Made by a program: the position numbers and the translations under genes. Positions 11,201 through 22,800 of a stretch of DNA of 64,000 bases are shown here, piece after piece. Source of the DNA: Oryzias latipes (Eukaryota; Chordata; Actinopteri; Beloniformes; Adrianichthyidae); contig NC_019876.2 in NCBI RefSeq assembly GCF_002234675.1, positions 13,079,245-13,143,244 of the forward strand. The letters run 5' to 3'. Below the pieces are notes generated by a model that searched no databases, was not told the origin of the DNA, and was given only the letters and a program-made list of their open reading frames with translations. Numbering within the stretch: the stretch's first letter is position 1; the number at the start of each line of letters is the position of its first letter.

Positions 11201-14200
11201 ATGCCCATAAAAAGTTTTAAAAACTTGTGTAGCAACGTTTGAACGTGAGTTTTAAATGAAAGCCTGAAATGTGCGTTTACGTTGATCTCTATTTGGAAGT
11301 GGTGGCTTGAACGCCCATTGCTGAGAGCAATTTCCTTTCCTGCTTGGTGAAGAAACATTTCGTCCACTTCTTCTGCAGGAATATCAAGCCATCGTGGATG
11401 CAGAGTGGAACATTCTGTACGACAAACTAGAGAAGATCTATCAGTCTGGAGCCAAGGTTGTTCTGTCAAAGTTGCCCATCGGCGACGTGGCCACCCAGTA
11501 CTTTGCAGACAGAGACCTGTTCTGTGCTGGCAGGGTGCAGGAGGAGGACCTGAAGAGGACGATGATGGTGAGACAAAAACAATGTTTTCTGAGGTGTTTT
11601 GACGGCAAGACTCTGCTTTATTGAATCAAAAAAGAACCTGAAATCTCGTTTTAGGTTTTTTTGCTATAATGTTCTTTTGCCCTCCCAGGTTTTTGATGTG
11701 GAATACTGTTGGGATTATTTGAAGGCCCACTCCGATGAAAACTGTGTTTTTAAAATGTTCTTGAGGCATTTTTCTCATGATAGAGGACATGTAGAAAGAA
11801 AATTAAGCTTAAAACTGCATTACTGAGTATTTCTTTCTTCAAACAAATCGGGAGCAGACGAGACAAGTGCAGTTTGATAAAGGTGACGTAGAAAATACGC
11901 TGAGCGGGCCACTTCCTGCTCTGCTCCATTCAGATGCATCCACTTGTAGATAGATCCATGTACATCTTCATTTTCCTTGTCTGAGCTGGCATCTGGATCA
12001 AAACTATATGGCTGGATAGCTCCAATACTGGTCGCCCTTTTTTTGCAACAGTAATGTGAGGTTGGGGTTATGAGGGGCTGTAAGCTACCGGGAAAGCACG
12101 TAAACAGGGAGCTCTCAGTTATGGGTGACGGGAAAGGAGGCGGGTTACTCTGCACCAACAGTCCTGCTCACACCTCAGAGGTGAATTTCTTGTGAACTAC
12201 TGCCTGCCGCTCTGCAGAAACTGTTTTAGAAACCACACAGGTTTTTGTCTTTTGGGCTAAAAACGGCATAATCTTAACTGAAAGACCATTAAGAACAATC
12301 TTACAATAGATCAAAAGATGCTAAATGGTAAATGGCGTATACTAATATAGCGCTTTTCTTCCTACAAGCACATAGCGCTTTACAGTCACAGACCCATTCA
12401 CCCAGTCACACACACATTCACACACTGGTGGCGGCTCCGCTGCCAAACATAGGCGCCTGCCTACCACCAGTGGCAAGGTGGGGTTCAGTGTCTTGCCCAA
12501 GGACACTTTGACTCATGGGCATGCAAGGCGGGAATCGAACCTGCAGTCTTACGATCATGGGTCGACCGCCCTACCGCTGCACCACGGCCGCCCCAAAAGA
12601 TGATCTGAGTGGGTTTTTAAAGACGGTCAGACAGCAAACACGCTTTGATCTGTGTTGTCATGTGATGTTAGGCTTGTGGCGGCTCCATCCAGACGTCTGT
12701 GGGAGCGCTAACAGAGGATGTGCTGGGACTTTGTGAAGTATTTGAAGAGGTTCAGGTGGGAGGAGAAAGGTGAGAAAAATGAGTTGACTTCAGATCCATC
12801 TGTGCATTTTGTTCTTCAAATACCTTTTTTAAAAAAATTCTATATGCAAATGGGTAGATTTTGTGAACTGCAAATGACTGCATTTTTATGCTTTCAAAGT
12901 AGATTTGGCAGATGTTGCATTTAAGGTTGGGCGATGTCCCTTAAATTGGCAGTTGACGATGTTTGCAGTAAACCATTGGGATGGACGATGATATCATCGG
13001 GGGGGATTTTAAACTTTTCGTTATTATATAATTATTATCTGTTATTTAACTTTATTGCTTTATTTATTTTATTTCCCCAACTACTGACTCATCCACGATG
13101 ATCCAGTATAAACTGAGGGAAGTGACTAACAACAACAACAAAAAACAAAATAGAAAAGAAGTAGTCCGCTCCTGCACTTGATTAGTCAAGTGGACCGAGC
13201 GACCGTGTCTCTGGGCAGAGCAGACGGACTTTGTGTTTGAGGTGAAGGGAGGATGCTTTGTTACGTGTGCGCTATGATTGGGAGACTTCGGACTGCCATC
13301 CGTCCCGCAGCTCTAGGTGAACGAGCTACTGAGCTCAGGAGAACCGGGTGTCCCGGTAAAAGTGTGTGTCCGGGCAGAGCTCGGACCGCCAGCTCACACA
13401 GCGGCTTTGGGGCGGTGTGTGAGCTTTTCAAAGCAGAAATGCCGCTCAGTCCTTAAAAACCGTTCAATCACGTGGATTTGTGTTTCCAGTCGTGTCCCGA
13501 AAAAACAAAGGCTGATGTTATTCCCACATATTTACGTTCAGCCAAGCTGGAGATTGCAGCATTTCCCGCATGGATTTTATGTTCATCAAAGGTTAAATGT
13601 TGTTGTTAACCCGTGTTAGCCTCTCCTAGCCCTGGCTTCTTCCGGCTCTGTTCTTCTACAGAAAAAGCACTGACCACATGGATTAAAATTAAAATGATGA
13701 CCAAACAAGTGCTTCATAATAACCGTCACATTAATAAAAGCACGTTTAGTAGATCGTTTTGTATATCACAGAGCTGCCAGATATCTATGTATGTAGCCTC
13801 TCATTGGGACTCATTCCCTCTTCCGGTATTTCAAACACTACTGCGCATATATGAATGATTTATTCTGACCGAAAGTGTGACCATGTGAACATTTGTTATA
13901 ATCGGAAAAAGTTTTTCTGGGCCCATGTACACGATTGAATTCTAATCCGACCATTTAGCTGATCGAGATATTTTGTACATGTAATCACGGCTTATGGTGT
14001 CGACTCGCAGCGTGGCGGCGGCGTGGCATCACGATGGTGTCTCTCCATCGTGATGTCAGTCAGCCGTCATGATGGATGATGGTATTGTCGGTCGGCACAA
14101 CCCTTGTTGCATCCACGATTTGCTGCTTTTGATGAAAAAAAAACAGTTTTAGTTTGACGTTTTGGTTTCTGTGGCATAATATAAATGTATTTTTCTTGTA

Positions 14201-16249
14201 AAACTCTTGTCAGTTTTTTAAATGAAATAATTGAGAATGAACATGCAATATGACAGGTTTACTTCCTGTTTTACTTTGAAGGTACAACTTCTTTAAGGGG
14301 TGCCCGAAAGCGAAGACCTGCACCATCATCCTCAGAGGCGGAGCTGAGCAGTTCACAGAAGAGACGGAGCGATCGCTGCACGACGCCATCATGATTGTGC
14401 GCAGAGCCATCAAGGTGAGTTGGAGCAGAAGAGACATCAGCTTTGGTCATCAATATCCTCGGTTGTCAGTTTCTTTTTTTTCTTATTTTGTGCAAAATGC
14501 AGTTTTTATTTTTTTAATCATTTTTTCCTCCAGTTTGATTTTAGAGTAAAATACATCGTTGTTTTGGTCTTGACTTCCTGTTGGTCCTGCTTTCTTAATT
14601 CTTGGCATGTTTGTCAAATTTAAATGTTTCAAATCCTGAAATTCAGTGTTGGACAAACATACTGCGAGATTTTGCCGAGCTTTTGTCTGCACTTGAATTA
14701 TTTTATTTTTATCCTGTAGTGTCTTTAGAGATTTTGAATTGTGGCTTCAACCTTTCTCTGGGTGTTTTATGCTGATGACACTGCTGTTTTCTAACAAAGA
14801 AATTATCCTGGAATTCCTTTCATTTCAACTAGAAATCATGCATATAAATGATTTTAAAATTTATTTGTATAATAGTGCAAAAGATAAGTATTTGTTCAAT
14901 TATAAACGTTCCCTTCAATATACGTAGTAATGCAATGCTGGTTGTCAGTGAGGTCAAAGGTTTCCTGTAGGTTATCAGGTTTGCACTGTCGCTGTTATTC
15001 TGGTCCATTCTTCCATACAGATCTTCTCAACAGCTGGGCTGTTGCTTGGCAACACAGACTTTCAACTCACTCCTAGATTCTCTAGACCACTGTAGAACCT
15101 TTAAATGCTCTTCATGCTGGAAGATCCTCAGCTCTCACTGCTGGAAGGATGTTTTTGTCAAAAATCTCACCATATATGGTGATCTTGTGTGAAGCCCCAG
15201 GTGAAGGGAGTTTGTCAGTGATCTTCTGCTTCTTCCATTTTCTTATAATTGCTCCAACAGCTAGATCTCTTCTCACCATGCGGCTTTATTGCTGTTCATC
15301 CCAGTCTTGTAAAAAAAGAACCTTTTCATTGAAATCTGACAGCTTTGTTTGGCGAGATGACTCCCATCACTTTGAGCTTTGTTGGACCTCCATGTTGAGG
15401 GAGCACAACCGTTTTCTTCCTTTAATCTTTGAATTTTTTGAATTTTTTAATTAATCTCTGAATTTGCTACTTCGAATATGAAAAATAAATAAATTTCAAG
15501 GGCAAAAATTATTTTTTTAATTTTGTAAGGTTCTGTTTTCTCTTTGTAGCATTTCTTATGTTTGCCTTGATTTTAAATTATTCGGATTTCCTGTAGCACC
15601 ACAGAACAGGAGTTACACGAATTACTTGGATTGTTCCTGTTAATCTCTAGAATGTTGGTTTTGTTCGGAAAAAGCCCAAACACTCATGTTTCCTCTGCAC
15701 CTTTTGACTGACCAGCATCTTTCTCATGTCTGACGTGCTTTTGTGTGCAGAACGACTCCATCGTGGCGGGTGGAGGGGCCATAGAAATGGAGCTGTCAAA
15801 GTACCTGCGGGATTACTCCAGGACCATTCCCGGGAAGCAGCAGCTGCTCATCGGAGCGTACGCCAAAGCCCTGGAGATCATTCCCCGGCAGCTGTGCGAC
15901 AACGCCGGCTTCGACGCCACCAACATCCTCAACAAGCTGCGCGCGAAACACGCCCAGGTAGGAAGCCGAAACCTCGCCTGGACGGGTTTTTTCTTCCGAG
16001 CTGGAGCTGATGGCGTTCTCCTCACAGGGGGGCATGTGGTACGGCGTGGACATCAACAACGAGGACATCGCTGACAACTTCGCCGCCTTCGTGTGGGAGC
16101 CGTCCATCGTACGCATCAACGCCCTGACGGCGGCGTCCGAGGCCGCCTGTCTCATCCTGTCCGTCGACGAGACCATCAAGAACCCCCGCAGCGGCGCGGA
16201 CGCACCCCCCGGGAGGGGGAGGGGCCGCGGGAGACCCCATGCTCACTAA
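8253..16249 (+). CDS. cct7: T-complex protein 1 subunit eta (CCT7), complete, 12 coding exons
   Basis: Exons: 8253-8258, 9623-9706, 9788-9857, 9946-10052, 10131-10309, 10385-10556, 10641-10805, 11379-11567, 12672-12769, 14282-14414, 15751-15957, 16028-16249. They total 1632 nt with stop, 543 residues, the length I recall for human CCT7. The first coding exon is only ATGATG, joined to [12 protein letters not shown]. Group II chaperonin signatures are present: TLGPRGMDK near residue 40, GDGTTS near 91-96 (the ATP-hydrolysing aspartate), GGGAIE near 408-413, and a [13 protein letters not shown] tail. The product is one of eight subunits of each ring of the cytosolic TRiC/CCT complex that folds actin, tubulin and WD-repeat proteins using ATP. 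No damage is seen. The polyadenylation signal AATAAA is at 16507-16512. The introns are heavily loaded with transposons. Confidence 0.97.
8982..9574 (+). mobile_element. GACCCACTCC-family TIR element in cct7 intron 1
   Basis: Left end TTAAAGACTCACTCCGTTG and right end AATGGGGCTTTAA. It retains the internal landmarks GATGCATCCGCTTGTAGAC, CTCGTCTGAGCTGACAT, GTCCTGCCC and GCAAAAACGATGTCCTGGAA. Confidence 0.75.
10860..11110 (+). repeat. Dispersed repeat in cct7 intron 7
   Basis: Contains TTTAGCTCATGATGTTCACACTGGACAA followed by a TCCACCACCTACAGTTGGGAGAGGCTC-like block and TATGAAAGACTTGG (longer runs abbreviated here to landmarks). The same ordered blocks occur at 47835-48025, and the first block alone at 60548-60610. 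It is a multi-copy repeat of unknown class. Confidence 0.6.
11720..12620 (+). mobile_element. GACCCACTCC-family TIR element in cct7 intron 8, split by a SINE
   Basis: Left end GAAGGCCCACTCCGATG; right end GATCTGAGTGGGTTTTTAA. The element is near full length but is interrupted at 12321-12594 by a tRNA-type SINE, so the SINE arrived later. Confidence 0.8.
12321..12594 (-). mobile_element. tRNA-derived SINE with 8-bp target-site duplication
   Basis: On the minus strand the element begins GGGGCGGCCGTGGTGCAGCG and carries a tRNA-like head with an A box (TGGTGCAGCGGTAGG) and a B box (GGTTCGATTCCC), the two internal RNA polymerase III promoter blocks. A body and a tail reading GCCATTTACCATTTAG follow. 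It is flanked by direct copies of AAAAGATG at 12313-12320 and 12595-12602. A second, more diverged copy lies at 21190-21461. Confidence 0.85.
15005..15415 (-). mobile_element. Decayed Tc1/mariner transposase relic
   Basis: The stretch reads like the antisense strand of the common teleost Tc1-like transposase gene (segments such as CATACAGATCTTCTC, TTGGCAACACAGACTTTCAA, CTTCTTCCATTTTCTTATAA). The minus-strand reading frame is broken by several stops and frameshifts. No inverted termini are left. It lies in cct7 intron 10 (14415-15750), between the exons at 14282-14414 and 15751-15957. Assigned by recall of the family, not by alignment. Confidence 0.6.
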
Positions 16250-17330
16250 GGGTCAAAACAAACCCGGTTTAACGGTGGAATTTCAAGTCTGATTGAAATT
16301 CCCACTTTGGTTGTGCAGACATTTGCTTTCTTAAATTCTCTTCACTGTAGCTTCAGTCTGTCAACATTTCAGTGTCTGCATCACCTGCCGAGGAGCTGCT
16401 GCTCCATCCTTATTTAAAAAACAAACAACAGGAGTTCAGCTCCGCCCGTGGAGCCGCTCAGTCCCCAAATCTGTTTTTGTATCCGGAGACAAGCTGTTAA
16501 CTATTAAATAAAGCACTGATGAAGCATCCGACTGCCTGAAGATATTTATTTAACATTAAACTCACAAATCACATTTTATTCCTGATGTTTCAGTACTTTA
16601 AGCTACGAGACCATTAAAGAAATCTCTACAGCTTTGATCTTAAAATGAAAATAATACACAGGGAAACAAAGACGCTAACATCTGTGTGGAAGAACGAGGC
16701 ACGAAATGTAACCAGTACTGATGTTCAAGTTTCAACTGGGTCAGTTTGAACAGAAACTCAAATTGATGCTCTGAGCAACTTGGCAGCTTGTTATAGTAAA
16801 ACCTACCAAAAAAACTAGAAAACGCCTCTTCTTAGTAATGATTTAGTTTTTATACTTTTTAATCCTTGTAGTGATGCAATGATCCCATGTAAAATGTTTT
16901 TTCTACTTTTTTAGTAATGATCACATGGCTTAAATCCAACAGCACATCATTTGTTCGAAAAACTCCCTTTTAAAAACTCCACCAATCAGCAAATGTAACT
17001 TGAATCTTTTGGTCTTTTCCAGCTCTTTTAACCAGTCAGAGAACACTAAGATATGACACTTTATACAACTCACAGTTAAAAGTACAACTTTATTTCTATG
17101 TAATAAGGGAATAATATAAATGTTAGGTTTATTAAATAAAATGTTTCTGTATTTAGATCTTATCTTTGGGTATATTGTTTTGACTTTTTAAAAAAAAATC
17201 ATTTATTTGATTTTTTTTTTTTTTTATCATTTAGGATACCGGTAATTTAAAACCAATTAGCACAAAAAAAAATGGATACAAACTGTAGTTGGGTATTCTC
17301 ACCACCACGATGGAAACCCTACTGATAAAT
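16250..17330 (+). other. cct7 3' untranslated region and intergenic DNA
   Basis: The cct7 3' UTR runs to about 16530, with AATAAA at 16507-16512. From there to 17330 the sequence is A/T-rich with no supported coding exon and no element I can define. A T-rich run is present at about 17210-17226. Confidence 0.7.
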
Positions 17331-17333
17331 GGG

Positions 17334-17996
17334 TTAAAGTCTCACTCTCATTATTTGATCCATTTTCAAAGTAATCCCAGTTGTCTTATAATTATGTCGG
17401 TTTTAGCCAAAACGTAAAAAAAAACAGTCGTTTTCTAGGACATCGTTTCTGCAGAGTGGTAGTCGTTCATTAGATATTCACCTCTGAGTAGTGGATGCCC
17501 CCCTTTACCCTGCCCATTGCTGAGAGCTCTCTGTTTACACACGGTCCTCCTCGCTTACAGTCCCTCAAGCTCCACCCACCCTGGGTGACACGCCCTCAAG
17601 CGACCTTTGTCAATGTAAACAGGCGTTTCGGGCTTACTTGTTCAAAACTCTAGCGTTTGTTTTTCACTACACAAGCTTCTACGGCCGTTTTCGAGCTCTA
17701 CGTACAAAACATGCCTGGTCTGAAGGGAGCATGACACCTCCAACCTAACATTAGCGGTGCAACAAAAATGGCGAGTAATAGTGGAGCTACAGTTTTGATC
17801 CAGAGATGTCAGTTCAGACGAGGAAAACAAAGACGTACATGGATCTATTTGTCTTTCAAGTGGATCAATCGGATGCATATTTTTCCTGATTCACAACAAT
17901 TCGAATAAAGAAACACTCAGTTTGACCTTAATTTTCTTTATATATGTCCATCATTAAAAAAAAAACAACACAATTTTTATTGGAGTGGGTCTTTAA
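17334..17996 (-). mobile_element. GACCCACTCC-family TIR element, near full length, inverted
   Basis: In plus-strand order it begins TTAAAGTCTCACTCTCAT and ends ATTGGAGTGGGTCTTTAA, so it is inverted relative to the cct7-intron copies. At about 663 bp it is the longest uninterrupted copy. Its right TTAA is shared with the left end of the adjoining piggyBac-like MITE. Confidence 0.8.
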
Positions 17997-18204
17997 CCCT
18001 TGTGCTATCTTAGATGACCCCACCCTTACATTGACGTGTTCTCCTTCCCGTGACAAAGGTGGATAAAGGTGGAAAGATTTCATGTAATCCATGGACACCA
18101 GTGAAGATCACAAATCATTGAAAAAAAAAGGTTCAGAGCACTGTCTAGTGGGTCTAGATGACCCAACTCCCAATGGTAAAGTGCCTAGGATGGCACAAGG
18201 GTTA
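17994..18204. mobile_element. piggyBac-like MITE copy B, intact
   Basis: Ends TTAACCCTTGTGCTATC and GGCACAAGGGTTAA, with TTAA on both sides. About 211 bp, no open frame. It is nearly identical to the interrupted copy A at 3540-3937 and so provides that copy's pre-insertion state. Confidence 0.85.
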
Positions 18205-18344
18205 AAATGATAACCTGTAGTTAGGTTTTCTCACCACTAGATGGTGCACCACCAAGATGAAAAACCCTGTTTATGCAGACGGGTGGTTTAAACGAGGGAT
18301 TGGTGGCCATCCTCTGTAGTTACACTGGCCGGGATGGTCTAGAA

Positions 18345-19486
18345 CAGGGGTCGGGAACCTATGGCTCGCGAGCCATATATGGCTCTTTTGATGGTCACAT
18401 GTGGCTCGCAGACAAATCTTTAATTATACTTTTTTTATCATTAGTCCAGTCCTTCTCGGGCGCGAAAAAAAAAAAAAAAAAAAAAAGAGGCGCGCAATAG
18501 TAGCGGTGCTTGGAGAGAAAAATCTGCGCCAGCGCTATCAGTTTACTATTATCTATAATTTCACAGAGTTTGTACCAACTGGAAACCTGTGAATTGCCGT
18601 GCCTAAAAGTGCGCGCTCCCGTCTCTGAGAAAGAGCGCGCAGTTGCGGGGACGGGATGTGTGAGGGAGAAAGCAGGGGGGTGGGGCTGAGGTGTTGTGGG
18701 GACAGGCAGCAGGTGAATCACGCAGGGATTGTAAAAACGTAAAACCCGCTGCCCGTCAGTCACTGCGGCGTGTGAGTGTGTGTTTGGCTCCCCGTCTGCA
18801 TGTGAGCAGTCTTTGTCACATCTACAGAACATTCAGACCTAAGATCACGTTTAAAGTCTCAACGCCTGCGTGAAGCAGAAACTCACCACGTATCAACCAG
18901 ACTAGACCATCAGCAAAACTACCACGAGAAATACTCATCATTTATCAGCAACAGCATAACCATGTTATTAAAAAGAATCCACAGACTTATTGTACTTTAA
19001 AAATGTTGAAATTACATCAAATGCACACATTCATTTGTATATTTAGTTTTAAACATATTGTCGCGGACTGAGTTGGGTGGCTGTTGGGCCGCGTTATAAG
19101 TTCTGGAGTTCATTGACCGCATCAAGCAGAGATCTGATTGGCTCTCAGTTCTGTCGCTCAGCCTGTTGTTAGGTAGTTTGGACCAATGGGGTTCAGCTAT
19201 GGGCCGAATAAGGGAAATGGGAGGGCTGCAGCGGGAGCAGGGGAATATAAAGTTGGTAGAAGCGCTCTCTCTCGTCTCGTGTCGACAGGAGAGATTAAGG
19301 AGTTGCTGAATTAATTTTACGGCGTTTGTTGTGGTCTACAGTAACCAGAATAAAGAACCTTAAAAGAGGTTAAGTCTCCGTGCCTCAGTGTGGGAAACTC
19401 TACATTATTGTATGGCTCTTTCGAAATTACATTTAAAAATATGTGGCGTTTATGGCTCTCTTGGCCAAAAAGGTTCCCGACCCCTG
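18345..19486. mobile_element. hAT element, 1142 bp, with 8-bp target-site duplication
   Basis: Begins CAGGGGTCGGGAACCTATGG and ends AAGGTTCCCGACCCCTG, matching hAT-type termini. GTCTAGAA is duplicated exactly on both sides (18337-18344 and 19487-19494). Subterminal repeats of GGCTCGCGAGCC and ATGGCTCTTTTGATG type are present. No transposase frame survives. It contains an A22 run at about 18464-18486 between GCGCG-rich flanks and, at about 19059-19404, a block that looks like a solo LTR. Confidence 0.85.
19059..19404 (+). mobile_element. Candidate solo LTR inside the hAT element
   Basis: A 346-bp block starting TGTCGCGGACTGAG and ending GAAACTCTACA. It carries, in LTR order, a CCAAT sequence, a TATAAA box (GAATATAAAGTTGG), and a downstream AATAAA (CCAGAATAAAGAACC). 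The TG..CA ends, length and internal order fit a solo LTR of a retroelement, perhaps Ty3/Gypsy type. There is no clean target-site duplication at these exact ends; the pentamer TATTG lies on both sides (19056-19060, 19406-19410), so the boundaries are tentative. Confidence 0.5.
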
Positions 19487-19834
19487 GTCTAGAAGGAGAA
19501 GATGAACTAAAGCGCATTAGTCGCAGCCCTCCCTCCGGGCCTCTGCATCTGTTTCTCTGGAGAGTTTCACTGCAGGACCGGTTGGCAAAGCTTCACAAAA
19601 TTGTGACAAAAGTAATTCCTCGCTGAGGGCTTGCGATCCGTTCCACTTTTTTCTGGGTCCTGACAGGGGAGTCTACCTTTCATCTGAGGAGGAAAAGCTC
19701 AAACTTCTTGCTTAAAGAGTTTCTTTGATGCATTCAAAGTCCAACCTCTTTTTTCCCCCTTTCTTTTTCTTGGACTTATCACCCCTGAAATCTGTTTTGT
19801 GTGTTTGAAGTCTGCTTCCATTTCCTGCTCCTTC

Positions 19835-22800
19835 TCAGTTGGACAGGAAGTCTATGGAGGCTTTGACAGACCTGTTGGAGATGACGTCAACGGCTGTGAC
19901 TTTGATCTCGGTGTCTCCAAACTGCATGGTTGCTCTGATCTCCCTCCTCTCCGAGGCGGCGGCTCCCGCTCCTCCCACCGCTCCCGTCGGCGGTAACGGT
20001 TCCGGTAGGTCCAAGGTTATCGCCCCGCACTTCCTGACTCCAGGGTCCGAGATGTACGTGACGTCATCGGTGGCGCTGCAGTAGATGTTGATGATGATCT
20101 TGCGCTGGCCCACCCGAGCTGGGGTGTAGCTCCGCCGCACCACCTCCCCCAGAGCAACAGACTGGTCAACGGAGACGAAGCGATCCAGGATGTCCGTGCA
20201 CCACTCGCGGCCGTCCTTGATGAGAAGTTTATCCCGGGGGTGGCGTCCCTCCACGAAGCGGTTCAGGACGCCCACGCCGTATGTCAAAGGGCTTCGGCGC
20301 ACTCTGACCTGCGGCGGAGAGACGTGGGTGAATGCTCATGCATTACAAGACACTCACAAACAAGCATTTAAAAATAAAAATGAGAAAATATATATATATA
20401 TACATTGTAAAAGGCGAGATGCAGCCTACAGTTCAGCTCAGGCTGAAGTTTCCAACATCATCACTGTCAGACAGATCCATGCCTTCAACAAATGCTATAA
20501 ATGGTCTCCAAACAGCTTCAAACAAGTTCTTTTTTTCCTTTTAGCAAAAATGTTCTACGTTCCATCGGCGGTACAGTTAACATCAGTTTAGTCCATTGTT
20601 TCAGTGTTGGCCCTTTGCAGTTTTCCTGCTGTTGACCTTTTAGCCTTCAACAAACATGTCTACAAGAGATTTTTCTGATCTAGAATATCTATTATTTTTG
20701 GGATAGATTCCCAAAATAAAAAAGACTGGTTCCAGTGTTCTTTCTTTTGATGTAATTTTTTTGATAGTTTCTCTGATTACAGACCAGAACTGTTTTATTA
20801 TTCTACAGTTCCGTATACCATGAAAAAGTCTTCCTTTTTTCCTCATGGCTCATGCCCACTTTTAACATGACCCCAAACGTCCCGACCCCTCACCACCGTG
20901 GGATCCAGCCCGAAGAGGACGGCGCCCTTCAGGATGGTCAGGCCGACGTCGTGGGGGATGATGATGCGGCACGACCTCCCCAGGGCCCTCTGGACCGCCC
21001 TCTGCAGCATGGGGGACTCTGCAAAGCCCCCAACCAGGAAGAGGAAGCGCACACCGCTCACCTCAGGCTTCGCCATGAGGAGCTCTGTTGAAGAAAACAA
21101 AGATCTTTGCAGTTTTTGATCTTCACTGAGGGATGATTCTGCATCCATTCCCTCATCTTTACACCCCCCCCCCATTAAAGCCACTGGCTGGCTCATGGGC
21201 AGTGCAGCGGTTGGGCCGTCGACCCTTGATCGTAAGATTGCAGGTTCAATTCCCGCCGTGCACACCCATGTGTCGAATTGGGCAAGATAGTCTTGGGCAA
21301 GACGCTGAACCCCACCTTGTCTCTGGTGGTAGGTTGGTGCCAGTGTTCGGCAGTGGAGCCACCACCAGTGTGTGTGACTGGGTGAATGGGTCTGTGACTG
21401 TAAAGTGCTTTTGGCCTTGTAGGTAGAAAAGCGTTGCACTGTAAGTATATACCATTTACCACTTGTTTGGCCTCTCAGGCCAGCCGAGCTTCAAATGTTC
21501 TGTTACTGGATTATGGCAGACAACAATGGTTTAAAACCATAATCCAGATTAAGATATTTTGCAAAACAATAACAACATAGATTAAACCCATGTACGTCTT
21601 TCGACATTTTCTCTAAATAAACAGGAGAGAAGATGATTTCACATGAACATTAATTCAAACTAATCACAGAATAAGACTTAAATGAGAAAAAACACAACTG
21701 ATAAATGTTTTAGCGTCTTCAAATGCTTGTCACAGATTCAAGTTTTCAATAATTTGGGAGAAAATACTTTTCTGTCTTTTCTTCTTCCAAAACAGGAGTA
21801 AAATCATCTATAATTAAAACAGAATTAAGATTTAAGGCTGACAACACAACTGACGATGAGAAGTCAGAGTTTTTATTTTCAAGTTTGGATTCCACAACTC
21901 TGTACCCCTTTCCTGTTAATCTAAGATTAGGGTGAAAATTTCTACTGTTTTGTCCCTTTCAGGGTCACAGGGCTGCTGGAGCCTATCCCAGTCACTTGTG
22001 GGCAAAGGCAGGGGACACCCTGGACTGTTCACCAGTCTGTCACAGGGCCACAATCACACACACATTCACTCTCACACCTAGGGACAATTTAGAGTTGCCA
22101 ATTGACTTATGAAGCATGTTTTTGGAAAGTGGGAGGAACCCGGAGACCCCGTAGAAAACCCACACATGCACAGGGAGAACATGCAAACTCCACACAGAAA
22201 GGTCCCCCACTGATGTTCTGTTGCAGGGACTTGAACCAGGGGCCTTTTTGCTGTGAGGCAAGAGCGCTAACCACTGCCCCACCGTGCAGTCCAGGGCAAA
22301 AATTTAACCTAAAAAATCAAACATTCTGATTGAATCCTGGAAATTTTAGAGATTAAAGTGAGAACTCAGAGATGAAAGTAAAAATGGAAAAAGCTATGAG
22401 TTTAATATTTTTTTAATGGAAAAATGGTATCTTAATTTTGGCAAATTAGAAAAAAATCTAAATTCTAACATTTAAGTCAGAATTCTTGGATCAAAATTTA
22501 AACTATTTCGACCAAATGTCTGAGATATAACTCAAAATGTTAAACCAAAGTAGTAAATTGTGGGATTAATTTCGCTCTAAGATAAAAAAAAAACTCTTTA
22601 AATCAAATGTGGAAAAAAGGCAAAATTAGTAGTTTAGCTTCAAAAACCATAGAAAAAGTACAATTACGAATAAAGAGTAGAAAAGAAAAGAAAATGAAAA
22701 TTTGTAAGATTGAAGTCGAACATCTTGGAATTTTAATCATAGCTTTAAGATCAATGTGATAATTCTTGGATTTAGGTTAGACATTCTTTTTAAAAATGTC

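Noticed and set aside
12530-12594. Possible tRNA gene (B-box GGTTCGATTCCC)
   Set aside because: The A and B boxes belong to the SINE head, and it lacks a foldable acceptor stem. The flanking duplication proves insertion as a SINE.
15726-16249. Alternative open frames on both strands over the cct7 3' exons
   Set aside because: These are GC-rich shadow frames of the last two cct7 exons, whose frame is fixed by close similarity to CCT7.
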